From the NCBI GenBank assembly GCA_963931865.1, contig OZ007509.1, forward strand, positions 19,870,227 to 19,934,226: DNA of 64,000 nucleotides. The letters run 5' to 3'. The stretch's first letter is position 1, and each line of letters starts with the position of its first letter. Below are positions 11,985 through 22,965 of this stretch, piece after piece. The translations under genes were made by a program, and so were the position numbers. Below the pieces are notes generated by a model. The model saw only the letters and a list, made by a program, of their open reading frames with translations, did no database searches and was not told where the DNA came from. This stretch comes from Axinella damicornis. Lineage: Eukaryota > Porifera > Demospongiae > Axinellida > Axinellidae.

Positions 11985-12255
11985 GGACAGCTCTCTGTGC
12001 AGAGCTGCTTCTCCCCGATTGCGGCATCCGCTTCCACTGCTGCTCCCCGTTTGCCTCTGCTTCCAGCTGCTGCTCCCTGATTGCGCCCGCTTCAGCTGCT
12101 GCTCGCCGCTTGCGTCCGCTTCAGCTGCTTCTCCCGATCGCGTCCGCTTCGGCTGCTACTCCCCGATTGCGTCCGCTTCAACTGCTGCTCCCCGATTGCG
12201 TCCGCTTCAACTGCTGCTCGCCCGCTTCGACTGCTGCTCCCCGATTGCATACATC
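11985..12255. repeat. Degenerate minisatellite (about 27 bp, CTGCTCCCCGATTGCGTCCG)
   Basis: Six to eight imperfect units with deletions. All frames give repetitive Ser/Ala/Leu peptides, so I do not call a gene. Confidence 0.8.
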
Positions 12256-12439
12256 CGCCGCTTGCTGGATTCCACCCCATGCCCGGGTCCTATGTTCTCG
12301 AACATTCCTCGCGGAGTTCGAGGTTCAGTAAATAAATTAAAGTACGAAGGTCGCGCGTCACTATAGTCTAGTCCCGCCCCACGAACATCCCACTTCCGTC
12401 ACTCACACACACACACACAGACACACATTAAAATCTTGA

Positions 12440-12925
12440 TGTATTGATATGTGCCTTCGGAGCAGCGTTGTTACAAGGGTCCTACTTGGCATTGACTGAC
12501 ATGTAGCCTATAGAGACTATGTGCCCTTCGGAACAGCACAGCCATAGTCTACCACCACATTGCCAAGAACATTGCCATCAGTACTGCATAGTGTGACCTC
12601 CAGGGCCACCGTGTACCTTTGGGATTGCTATGACAATGCTGCTCCAAAGGGCACACATTCTTCTTGATATCTAAGCTACTTGTCTGCCGCTTGGAATTGC
12701 TACACAACGCTACTTGATAGTCAAAGCCAAGTAGGGCCGGGCCATTGGGATTGCTACGACAACGCTGCTCCAAAGTTATTCATGCTTGTCAGCCAAAGCC
12801 TATATAGTAAGGCCCTTGGAGTTGCTATGACAACACTGCTCCAAAGTGAATTCATTCTTCTCCTTATCTTGTCAGGCAAAGCCCCTTGGGATTGCTACCT
12901 CAATGCTGCTCCAAACATGCGGTTC
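12440..12925. repeat. Diverged repeat block (ATTGCTAYGACAAYGCTGCT)
   Basis: Several scattered copies of a roughly 30-bp core including GCTGCTCCAAAG occur in both orientations. They are old, diverged copies with no coding sense. Confidence 0.6.
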
Positions 12926-14008
12926 AGGCACTAGCCATTGTTCCCTATTATAGATGTCGTCTATTCACCATTGTGCGTATGTGGTATATGAGGAAGCTAA
13001 TATGTATTTTCCTAGAGTTCCCAATATATTCACCATTATTCTTCTGTGGTAGCTGAGGGAACTAGTAGCTTCCTACTGTGGTTCACTGAATCAGGCAGAT
13101 CTCCCTTATTCACCAGTACTAGTAGCTTCCTACTGTGGTTCACTAGTAGCTTCCTACTGTGGTTCACTGAATCAGGCAGATCTTTCATATGCACCAGTTG
13201 TACTGGGTTAGGGTAACCCTAACCCTGGGCTCCCTCCCTCCCCACCTATGACCACCTGCTGAAGAACTCATAGCGGCACCTGCATTATAATTTCCCGCCA
13301 TCCCCCGCCCCTTTTTCCTCGCCTTTTTTTCCCGCCGTTTTATGTGTTTTGTACTTAAGCTTGCCCTCGGGTGTTTTACTGTTTTATGCATTGATGATGG
13401 TAGCTGTATAGCCACCGAAACGTCTGTTTTTTGAATCAGATATTTTTGACTAGTGAAACTAAACTAAACCCAGAATGTCTCAACCTAGTCACACAAACTG
13501 TTCGCACCAGTTGTACTAGTAACATAGCCTTGTTCCCAGACCGTCTGCCACTTCGTTTTTATTCGCATACGTGACCTTTGAACCCTTGTCAGATAAGCTG
13601 GCAGAAGGCCTGGTACCACTCCTACGTCATTTACAAGCAATGTGGACACCAGTTGTACTCATCTGGAAGCTGAGGAAGCTAGGCTAGAAGTCACATTGGT
13701 TTCCCTGGTTTGGGTACGTACGTACGTGCTGTAATGTCTTCTGTACACTGGTTCATTATTATTTCCTTTGTGTTGTTGTTGCTTCCCTTTGTCTTGTTGT
13801 GTTTTGAGGGTTCCCTTCACATTAGCCCCCAATTGCTATTATATCAGGACTCCTCTTTGTACATCCTGCCTGTTTATTGACACAATAAACAAAACAAAAA
13901 CCCACTTCCTATTGTGTTTCACTGGACCAGGCACTGAAGGTACGCAGGTGTTCCCTGTTCACCAGTTGTGTTTGTGCACTGTACGTGTAGCACTTAATTC
14001 CCTAGCTA
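12926..14008. other. Non-coding stretch with short direct repeats and a telomere-like palindrome
   Basis: A 30-odd-bp block around CTAGTAGCTTCCTACTGTGG recurs at about 13065, 13120 and 13144. GGGTTAGGGTAACCCTAACC at 13205-13226 is two TTAGGG-type units in inverted orientation. A hairpin-family half (TAGCCTTGTTCCCAGACC) starts near 13526. No gene is apparent. Confidence 0.5.
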
Positions 14009-14653
14009 CGCAGCATATACACCACGCACGTGTGCCCCACCTTCATCTACCAGCGTATAGTCCACGCACGTGTGCCCCACCTTCATCTACCAGCGTATAG
14101 TCCACGCACGTGTGCCCCACCTTCATCTACCAGCGTATAGTCCACGCACGTGTGCCCCACCTTCATCTACCAGCGTATAGTCCACGCACGTGTGCCCCAC
14201 CTTCATCTACCAGCGTATAGTCCACGCACGTGTGCCCCACCTTCATCTACCAGCGTATAGTCCACGCACGTGTGGCCCACCTTCATCTACCAGCGTATAG
14301 TCCACGCACGTGTGGCCCACCTTCATCTACCAGCGTATAGTCCACGCACGTGTGCCCCACCTTCATCTACCAGCGTATAGTCCACGCACGTGTGGCCCAC
14401 CTTCATCTACCAGCGTATAGTCCACGCACGTGTGCCCCACCTTCATCTACCAGCGTATAGTCCACGCACGTGTGCCCCACCTTCATCTACCAGCGTATAG
14501 TCCACGCACGTGTGGCCCACCTTCATCTACCAGCGTATAGTCCACGCACGTGTGGCCCACCTTCATCTACCAGCGTATAGTCCACGCACGTGTGCCCCAC
14601 CTTCATCTACCAGCATATAGTCCACGCACGTGTGGCCCATCTTCATCTACCAT
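14009..14653. repeat. 40-bp minisatellite, about 16 copies, each with a CACGTG E-box
   Basis: Unit TCCACGCACGTGTGCCCCAC plus CTTCATCTACCAGCGTATAG. Copies differ mainly at one C/G position (TGTGCCCC or TGTGGCCC). The centre of each unit is the palindrome GCACGTGY. Confidence 0.95.
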
Positions 14654-14689
14654 CACTTGGCCATGTATCATGTACTGTTACATTGCCTG

Positions 14690-14938
14690 CCACATCGCAA
14701 TAGTGAACGTCACAACGCAATAGTGTACGTCACATCGTAATAGTGTACGTCACATCGCAATAGTGTACGTCACATCACAATAGTGTACGTCACATCGCAA
14801 TAGTGTACGTCACATCGCAATAGTGTACGTCACATCGCAATAGTGTACGTCACATCGCAATAGTGTACGTCACATCGCAATAGTGTACGTCACATCGCAA
14901 TAGTGTACGTCACATCGCAATAGTGTACGTCACATCAT
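14690..14938. repeat. 20-bp minisatellite (CACATCGCAATAGTGTACGT), about 12 copies
   Basis: Nearly identical 20-bp units follow the 40-bp array directly. Only the outer copies show substitutions. Confidence 0.95.
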
Positions 14939-15944
14939 CATCGTCGCTCATCCCATAGCGTGACCATCCATGACCACTGTACAAGGAGCTCACCAGGACA
15001 AGCAGCTCACCAGGACAAGCAGCTAAGACAACAGCCACTTAGAAGCCTGACTATTGTTATTGCAAGACCATATGAAACCTCAGAGATTACTTAGCCCACA
15101 CAGAAGGCTAGGAAATAAACAGGAAGTTAGAGCTCCCACACTTCACAGAAATTCCTCACTCACCGGAACATATATAGTGCGCTCAGGAATATATAGGGTA
15201 ACATTAGACAGATATAACTATGCTGGTTAGTGTACAGCCGTGGCTTCATACCCTAGCCCTATGGCCATGTATACACAGCATACCCAGACTTGTACAAACA
15301 AACCTAAGCCTAGATGTCTGTCCATGTGGTGTGTACTGCTACCGTACCATCACCTCTATCTCACAGACCTGGTACCCTCTGCAAGAACAGTGTATTTTGC
15401 ATGACTGATTGTACTGATTTTTACATATAAATTGAACACACCAATGTATGTTGCTACCCAAAGCTTAGTATCCAAGAGTATACTGTTCATTCAGAAGCTT
15501 AGTATCCAAGAGTATACTGTTAACCATATTGAGCAGGGTCTGAGAACAGGCTAGGACAAGCTGGAGTCTTCATAGATTTGCTAATATGATGTGAAATGGC
15601 CATTTCTTGTAACAATAATGTGTTGAATGGAAGTCCTTCATGTGATAATCATCACAGCTGATCACTGCCTGCAAACAACAGTAGAAGAAGTATCCCGTTC
15701 CCTACTAGTACCGCATGGAGACAGGACCACTGCACGAGAATGCATCCCCTCAGCTACACCCAATGATCGCATACGAACTGCGTACCATCTCATCGTGCAG
15801 TAACAAGGTGGCCTTGTAATGCTTGTAATGCAGGATGTAGACCTCCTAAAAGTCCCATCATTCAGAACTGGACCACATACAGGCTGCAGGTAGTAGTAGT
15901 ACGAGCACTTTGACTCAAATTTGCAGACTGAATTAACCAATTGC
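14939..15944. other. No gene seen
   Basis: A 34-bp duplication (AAGCTTAGTATCCAAGAGTA) lies at about 15461 and 15495. Otherwise nothing is recognisable. Confidence 0.4.
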
Positions 15945-16140
15945 TGCTCAGCAATTGTAGCTGGGCCATTGTAGCTGGGAGATTGTAGCTGTGCGCTTGT
16001 AGCTGGGTGATTGTAGCTGGGCAATCGTAGCTGGGCAATTGTAGCTGGGCAGTCATAGCTGGGCGATCATAGCTGGACAATTGTAGCTGGCCGATTGTAG
16101 CTGGCCGATTGTAGCTCAGCGATTGTAGTTGTACCTGGGT
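15945..16140. repeat. Degenerate 15-bp minisatellite (GATTGTAGCTGGGCA)
   Basis: About a dozen variant copies of RTTGTAGCTGGGC. No frame across it is convincing. Confidence 0.85.
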
Positions 16141-16336
16141 GATGGTCAGTAGTGTCTGCTGGTGCACTGATCATTCTTACATCCTAACAACCATATCTCC
16201 GCTTCATGTCAGTGATATAGCATGTCTGCATCTACAAAGCTTGGTCAATCACGCAGTCAACCCAACACTGGGCCTCCAATGACCAGACTAATCAGGTGCA
16301 CTGATCACAGGCCTACTGAGTAGCATTGGAATCCCT

Positions 16337-16507
16337 GGTATTTGAGTGTGGGCCAGTAGCAATGAGATGGTATTTGAGTGTGGGCCAGTAGCAATGAGAT
16401 GGTATTTGAGTGTGGGCCAATAGCAATGAGCTGGTAAGTGAGTGTGGGCCAGTAGCAATGAGCTGGTAAGTGAGTGTGGGCCAGTAGCAATGAGCTGGTA
16501 AGTGGGG
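16337..16507. repeat. 32-bp minisatellite, five to six copies
   Basis: Unit GGTATTTGAGTGTGGGCCAG plus TAGCAATGAGAT. The last three copies switch to GGTAAGTGAGTG, so two sub-families are arranged in blocks. Confidence 0.9.
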
Positions 16508-16689
16508 CTGAAATCTCAATCTTGTGGGTTACCTATTCAGTACTTGCGTGAGAAAGCGAATGGCTATAGCTACAACTGTTTCTTGCGTCGTGGAAACCCT
16601 TGCTTTCAGTACAGCAACATAACATGTTTAATAACATGGTGGGACAGTGGTATCACGTAAATCACAACGAAGTACTGAGAGGGGCTAAC

Positions 16690-19600
16690 CTGACTCCATC
16701 GTAGCACCTTCTTGGTTCGTGTGTCCTGCTGTTTGTGGGTCACCCAGTCCGAGGCCTGTCGCACGAGAGACCGTTCCAGGTCACGATACTGCACATGTGT
16801 AGAGACGGGTGTGTGTGGGTGTGTGTGGGTGTGTGGGCATGTGTGGGTGTGTGGGTTGGTGTGTGGGTGCATGTGAGGAGGGTGGAGTGGAGGGAGGATA
16901 TGTCAGCATAAACAGCATATGTAAAGGGAAAACCCCCAACAGCAGCTAGAGTGTGGTTTGTAATATCATCCTCTCACTGTTCCAGAATTCCCTGAACCAG
17001 GTCTTGTAGGCTCTGTCTTAGGGCCATAATTGAATCCCTCCTATGTCCTGAAAGTTGCACTTTTGGGAAACCATACCTTGGGAGTTGCACTCTTCTAGGT
17101 AACAGACAGGGAAAGACCATATTCTAAGAACCTCCAGCCAAGTTGCTAATCAGTGGCTGGCAGATATATATATGGATACTGAATGGCTACCTTTGTTAAC
17201 CTTTGATCAACAGTGCCACTTGTGAGGTATATGCAACAGTTAGCCGAAACATACATGAAAAATTAATGAGGTGGACGCTTTGATGTTGATGCCCTCGTAC
17301 AATATCTACCCAGGGGGGGGGTCGGACAAGGTCTGTGCTCACGTGGTAAAATTAACATTCCGTAGGTATAGTGCACAATGATATACAAGTATGCGGAACT
17401 AGCAGACTAGTAACAGCTCTAGTGCTGAAGTTTAGCGGGGTGCAGTGGGGTGGTCGCTGGGGTTCAATCGCTTTATTGACTTCTTACCTGATGCTAAACA
17501 TTTGAGTGCAGTCGACAAGCGCATTCGCTGATATTCTCGGTGAGTCTGCATGGTCACTTACATAACTGCTCAGTACAGGCACGTAGTTATGTGTAGTGGC
17601 TTATACCCAGTTCGCTCCAAGTCTTTGCACAGAAGATACTCTTCAGGATACATTGAAAGCGCAATGCAGCCTTCTCCCATGGAGAAAAGAGGCAGAACGA
17701 CTTGACATTACGTCATACAAAATGACAGCACACGTGATCTTGTCCGACCCCCTCACATATACCACTGCTATGGGGTATGGAATATAGAGCCCTCCCACTA
17801 GAACACTGGAGCAGCATTAATTAGTCAGGCTGCTCCCTCGACAATCATGTACTAGATAAAGGTCAGAGGTCAGATGCAATGGTTTCACAACAGTGAGGTT
17901 CCTGCAAAGTGCTGGCACGGCTCATGGACAGCAGCACGTGATCATTCCAGGCTGTGTGGCTCATGTGAAGCTCCACCCACAGGAAGGCTGGTCTTGCTGC
18001 TAACAGCAACTTGCCGCATCTTAGAGATTGACTTACAGTCTACATGGTCAAAAACAGGAGCTTATGAGCGCCGCGAAGCAGCGCGAAGGAGCGTCAAACT
18101 ACCGTACTTGTTGTGGTTCCATCTTTCTTGGATTAGCGGTAGCACAAAAAAGCCTTATATGGAAGGGTTACAACTTGCACCTACTTTGTTAAGAAGCCTC
18201 GCAGAGGTGTAACTGCAGCAATCATCCACCCTAGCGCACACAACACCTGCCCATGCCTACTCATCCGTATAAGGAGTGTGAGTGCGCTACTTCAAGCATG
18301 ATGGTTACGCGAGTTGGACGCTCCTTCCCGTTATGGGCTCCAGGTGGTGTTTTCTAAAATCCACAATAATCACAGACGGAATAAGAATGGAACTTGCAAA
18401 TGAATCGATTAGAGATTGTGTGCACCTATCGGCAGCATGGGTGAATGGGTTTAACAATGGAGTCGCTAGTCAGGAGGTGGTGGTGGTGGGACAGCGTGTG
18501 CATGAGTTCGGTGTGATCAACAAACCAGGAAGGTGTGATCAACAAATCAGGAGGGTGTGATCAACCAAGGAGGAGGTAGCAGGGTGATCAATATTTCACA
18601 CCAGCAAATCTGATCTAATATCCTCCACTGCAATACATACACACTAGCAATACCTAGCCTCGTTCCCAGGCCTACCCCGTTCTTCGGTTTCCGTTGACAA
18701 TAATACACGGATGCGGAAGGATGCCGCCCTTCCGCATCCGTGTATTATTGTCAACGGAAACCGAAGAACAAAAAAAAACGGGGTAGGCCTGGGAACGAGG
18801 CTAAGCAATACCATAGAGTGTTGATGTTAGCAACAGACTCTCATGCGCACAGCTTGACCACAGGAGGTCAACAGTCAAACAGGGTGCATGCAGTACGTCA
18901 GCAGGCAAAGCAGCTACTGTCAATAATGATAATCTGGGTGCGGTCAAAGGTCAATCAGCATGGTCTAGTGCCCAGCCGGAAACCTACAGAATATCCGTCT
19001 GATGACTTTCAGCAACATTCTTGGTCTTCATTTACTATGCATAGTTCAGCTAACTGCCGGAAACCAGACAGAACCAGAAGTCCTACGCATCAAATAATTA
19101 CGTAAGTGCAAGAGAAATTTGATTTTCTACAACTTTTCACTATTAACAAAGAGAAAATTGAATTCTCTATGATTTCATTGGCAGTCTGAAATTTCTCCCT
19201 AAAAGGTGTGACGTCTTAACAAAGACTGAGGTTTCTACGCAAAGTCGCCAGATGCTCTTTCCCGCGATCGAGGGGTGGGGTCTGGGCACGAGACTAGGTC
19301 AACGGTCAAACCGCTGAAAAAAAAAAAAGCTGGTCAAAGTTTTGACCAGTGATTGCAGCAGTGACAGTCTATGGCCAAATGTTTAGGTCTTGATTGGTCC
19401 AGGAATAATATGCCACCTGCAGAATACACCCCAGTGCAAGGAAACCCTCTACACTAACAGGAACTGTCATATCCTATACACAACAGGTGGTTTCTCGGTA
19501 TTAGGGTGGTAGTACTAGGAGTGGTTTCTGGGTAATAGCTGTGTCCTGCTGGGTGGTTTCTCAGCATTAGGGTGGTAGTATATACTAGGAGTGGTTTCTT

Positions 19601-22264
19601 ATTCATTTGGTGTTAGCTAGCGGCTTATACACCTCTGGGCATACTGTGTGTGCACCCTAGTGTCAGAGATGGAGTGGAGCAGCAGCGCATTCTGACGTAG
19701 ACTGGTACACAGGTATACTGATCTATGGTGCTGCGCTACCATCAATACGATGTGATGTCGTAGTGATCCACCATCTTATAGCCTCGTTCCCAGGCCGCGT
19801 GGGAGGAGAAAAATACCTACGCGGCCTGGGAACGAGGCTAACCATCTTAGTGCTGCTAGCTCCTCCCATGAACACATCTGTGATACACTCCACTTCAAGT
19901 ACTCAGACCAAGCCACAAACTGACACTCTAAGATTAAATTTTACAAGTAGAGGTGAGTATTGGTAACACATTAGCACCTACCTCCCACACATCAACAATG
20001 GATGACTTGCATTTGCGTACCCAGGCCCCCACCTGAACCTGCCAGGCCCCCCACCCGACCCCGCCCAGGTCCTCATGCGACCCCGCCCAGGCCCCCACCC
20101 GAACCTGCCAGGCCCCCACCCGACCCCGCCCAGGCAGGTGGGGCCTGGGTACGAGGCTAGTCCAGGATAAGTTTAAGGATGAGGATAGCTGAAATGCTGT
20201 CTCTCCACTAACACATACACCATACCTGAGCTTCAACCTTGTCCAGTTTCTTCATAAGCTCTGCTCGATCCGACACGTTCACCACGACCTGGTTCTGTGG
20301 AGAAGAGGAATGATCATCCAGTAGACATCACTGATAAGCATCACCTGGCATGCCACTTCTGACAGAGCCCCGTCCAACTGTCAGATGATACGCTGGTTGC
20401 AAACAGCACTACAGCTAGCGACACAGCGGCTGATTCCATATACACTAAGTATATTCCTGTGAGGCTGCAACCGTACTTTCCTGGGAACGTACATCACAGC
20501 AGTGGCTGCTACTACACAGTGAGAAACAATGTACTCGTACCCTATACCCTCATGCTCTTACAGCGCTCTTACCCTCACCCTCTTACAGTGCTCTTACCCT
20601 CACCCTCTTACAGCGCTCTTACCCTCACCCTCTTACAGTGCTCTTACCTTCACCCTCTTACAGCGCTCTTACCCTCACCCTCTTACAGAGCTCTTACCCT
20701 CACCCTCTTACAGAGCTCTTACCCTCACCCTCTTACAGAGCTCTTACCCTCACCCTCTTACAGCACTCTTACCCTCACCCTCTTACAGCGCTCTTACCCT
20801 CACCATCTTACAGAGCTCTTACCCTCACCCTCTTACAGCGCTCTTACCTTCACCCTCTTCCAGTGCTCTTACCCTCACCCTCTTACAGAGCTCTTACCCT
20901 CACCCTCTTACAAAGCTCTTACCCTCACCCTCTTACAGCGCTCTTACCCTCACCCTCTTCCAGTGCTCTTACCCTCACCCTCTTACAGAGCTCTTACCCT
21001 CACCCTCTTACAGCGCTCTTACCCTCACCCTCTTACAGAGCTCTTACCCTCACCCTCTTACAGAGCTCTTACCCTCACCCTCTTACAGAGCTCTTACCCT
21101 CACCCTCTTACAGCACTCTTACCCTCACCCTCTTACAGCGCTCTTACCCTCACCCTCTTACAGTGCTCTTACCCTCATGTAATGAGCGTTGGTGTCTGCA
21201 AACCGGACTCTTCTTAATAGGTCTGTATTTTCTATTCTAAGCTTCCTGATTTCTGCCCTCAAGTTGGCATTCTCAACCAGGATGGCCTGTGGTGGGATAG
21301 AGAGGGGGGAGGGGGAGGGAGAGGAGGGGCCGGGGAAGGGATGAGGAGAGGGAGGAGGGGAAAGAGAGAGAGGGGGGAGTGGGGAGGAGAGGTGCCAGTA
21401 TATCCTCTCCATTCTACAGTACACACAATGTAGCCTGTCCCACAACTGCCATACAAGGGCTCAGATCTGCACCATGAGAAAATCATTACTATTTTGGTAC
21501 ATTCCATTAGACCTGCCTTTCAGTACTTGGCAGCTGTGGATGGTTGCCACGGCACTTGGCAGGACAAGGGAGGAATGTGGTTACGTTTTTATGAGCACAG
21601 TGCTCACTTGTGGGAGCACAGTGCTCACTTGTGGGAGCACAGTACTCACTTGTGGTATAATCATCACAAACATCTCACCGCAGTAGATCAACAAGCATCA
21701 CAGGTGAGCCCTGCAATACTTACGCAAGAGTGCATTTTGTGCTCTAGACTTACGGTACAGGTGGACCACACGACACGGATTCCTGCCATCCACATCCTAA
21801 ACAGACATCCCTACCAGACACAGGCAGGCACTTACAACGGTCACACTTTACACACCCTCACAGGCTCACACCCTCACACACCTCACTCTTCCTGATGACA
21901 TCCTCCATCCTCACACCCTCACACCCACACCCCTCACTCTTCCTGATGACATCCTCCACGCACCCTCACATCCTAACACCCACACCCACACACCCCACTC
22001 TTCCTGATGATAACTTCCACGTACCCTCACACCCTCACACCTCACTCTCCATGATGACATCATCCACGTACCCTCACACTCTCACACCCACACACCTAGT
22101 ACCTCACTCTTCCTGATGACATCGTCCACCCTCACTGGGCTGTGTGGCTTCGTAGCGGGTGAGAGGGACTCTGACAGTGTGTCAATGTATGCCCTCTGTG
22201 CAGCAGGAGAGAGGACCTCGCCCGATGAGGGACCCCTGCGTTGCAGCTCCTGCTCCAGAGCATG
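16690..22264 (-). CDS. Coiled-coil protein, partial gene (four supported exons)
   Basis: Four minus-strand exons fit together in phase 0: 22103-22264 (54 codons, HALEQELQRRGP...RVDDVIRKSE), 21173-21286 (38 codons, VENANLRAEIRKLRIEN...), 20226-20294 (23 codons, DRAELMKKLDKVEAQ) and 16690-16788 (33 codons, YRDLERSLVRQASDWVTHKQ). All have AG/GT borders and lengths that are multiples of three. The peptide is rich in charged heptads (NANLRAEIRKLRIENTDLLR), so an extended coiled coil is expected. Possible further upstream exons are 23484-23522 (EDREGMIKVVTRD) and 23836 to about 23899 (SRDELVGAIRVCWSVHE). Neither end of the gene is found. I do not recognise the family. Two of its introns start with minisatellites built from the splice donor. 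Confidence 0.6.
16789..16872. repeat. (CA)-rich acceptor tract of the coiled-coil gene
   Basis: In the sense (minus) direction, CACACACCCACACACACCC runs up to the acceptor at 16789 (ACATGTGCAG). It occupies the place of the polypyrimidine tract. Confidence 0.75.
16873..18654. other. Intron-like sequence of the coiled-coil gene, no exon seen
   Basis: This lies in the 3.4-kb interval between the exons at 16690 and 20226. Plus-strand frames at 17596 and 17874 have no recognisable motifs. A short tandem block (GGTGTGATCAACAAAYCAGG) occurs near 18510-18565. Confidence 0.4.
18655..18803. mobile_element. 149-bp hairpin of the TAGCCTCGTTCCCAGGC family
   Basis: It starts TAGCCTCGTTCCCAGGCC and ends in the reverse complement. 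The arms stay complementary for about 65 bases, interrupted mainly by an A-run on the right arm, and the loop is only a few bases (GGATGCCGCC). Confidence 0.9.
19779..19840. mobile_element. 62-bp hairpin of the same family
   Basis: Ends TAGCCTCGTTCCCAGGCCGC and its complement, with a loop of about 20 bases (GGGAGGAGAAAAATACCT). Confidence 0.85.
20014..20159. mobile_element. Hairpin-family copy with internal CCCAGGCCCCCACC repeats
   Basis: Ends GCGTACCCAGGCCCC and GGGGCCTGGGTACGAGGCTA. The interior is four or five imperfect copies of GACCCCGCCCAGGCCCCCACC-like units, so a tandem expansion has occurred within the element. Confidence 0.75.
20546..21172. repeat. 25-bp minisatellite starting at a splice donor, about 25 copies
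   Basis: On the minus strand the exon ending at 21173 (CATTACATGAGG) is followed at once by GTAAGAGCACTGTAAGAGGG TGAG-type units. Every 25-bp unit contains GAGGGTAAGAG, which is the donor itself. On the plus strand the same array reads CTCTTACCCTCACCCTCTTA plus CAGNG. Three plus frames stay open only because 25 rotates the frame, so no protein is called. Confidence 0.92.
21287..21390. repeat. C/T-rich acceptor tract of the coiled-coil gene
   Basis: In the minus-strand sense about 100 bases of CCTCCCTCTCC-type sequence run into the acceptor CCACCACAG at 21287. This is an enlarged polypyrimidine tract. Confidence 0.75.
21598..21655. repeat. 21-bp tandem repeat (GAGCACAGTGCTCACTTGTG), three copies
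   Basis: Three copies, each containing the 12-bp palindrome GAGCACAGTGCTC-like core. Confidence 0.85.
21882..22102. repeat. Tandem copies of an exon end plus its splice donor
   Basis: The exon 22103-22264 ends (sense) GATGTCATCAGGAAGAGTGAG and is followed by GT. The intron then holds four more copies of that 21-base tail, ending near 22041, 21995, 21933 and 21882 on the plus strand, 46-62 bases apart, joined by GTGTGAGGGTGTGAGG-type sequence. Three of the four copies keep GAGTGAG followed by G or GT. Confidence 0.85.
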
Positions 22265-22500
22265 CTGGAGGATGCATGGGGAGGAGTGGGGGTGTGGGAG
22301 TGGGGGGGGGGGGGGGGGGGGTGGGAGGAGTGGGGGTGGTGTGGGGGGAGGAGTGGAGGTGTGGGAGGAGGAGTGAAGGTGTGGGAGTGTGTGTGGGAGG
22401 AGGAGTGAAGGTGTGGGAGTGTGTGTGGGAGGAGGAGTGTAGTGTGTGTGTGTGTGTGGGGGGGGGGGGGTTGAGGAGTGTGGAGTGTGTGGAGGGAGGG
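22265..22500. repeat. G-rich (sense C-rich) low-complexity tract next to an acceptor
   Basis: In the sense of the coiled-coil gene, C-rich and CCACAC-rich repeats run into the acceptor TGCATCCTCCAG at 22265. Plus-strand Gly/Val-rich frames are artefacts. Confidence 0.8.
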
Positions 22501-22589
22501 TGTATGGGTGGAGGGAATGTGAGATACGGGATGTGTGCCAAGTAAGCTACAACCTTGGATCATGAGCATGGGGAGTACGATCTTCTTTA

Positions 22590-22682
22590 ACCATGAAAGG
22601 TGGTTTGGTAAAATGATTGGATAAGAGGGAGAGTTAACCATGAAAGGTGGTTTGGTAAAATGATTGGATAAGAGGGAGAGTT
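22590..22682. repeat. 46-bp direct duplication
   Basis: ACCATGAAAGGTGGTTTGGT plus the following 26 bases occur twice in a row without visible change. Confidence 0.9.
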
Positions 22683-22716
22683 GGCATGCCATCAAAGAGC
22701 TCCTAATCCCCATTCC

Positions 22717-22965
22717 TGATTGTAACGTCAGGCATCCAGCAATCACCCATTCCTGATTGTAACATCAGGCATCCAGCAATCCCCCATTCCTGATTGTAAC
22801 GTCAGGCATCCAGCAATCCCCCATTCCTGATTGTAACGTCAGGCATCCAGCAATCCCCCATTCCTGATTGTAACGTCAGGCATCCAGCAATCCCCCATTC
22901 CTGATTGTAACGTCAGGCATCCAGCAATCCCCCATTCCTGATTGTAACGTCAGGCATCCAGCAAT
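22717..22965. repeat. 36-bp minisatellite (CATTCCTGATTGTAACGTCA...), seven copies
   Basis: The units are virtually identical (one ACATCA variant in the second copy), which suggests recent expansion or homogenisation. Confidence 0.95.

Noticed and set aside
14009..14938. Possible CRISPR-like direct repeats
   Set aside because: The units are contiguous tandem copies with no unique spacers, and the DNA is eukaryotic.
17596..18560. Three plus-strand frames of 63-112 codons
   Set aside because: They have no family resemblance and lie in the probable intron of the coiled-coil gene.
20459..21240. Long plus-strand frames of 200-252 codons with YPHPLTELLPSPSY repeats
   Set aside because: They are produced by a stop-free 25-bp tandem unit, appear in all three plus frames and have no splice or motif support.
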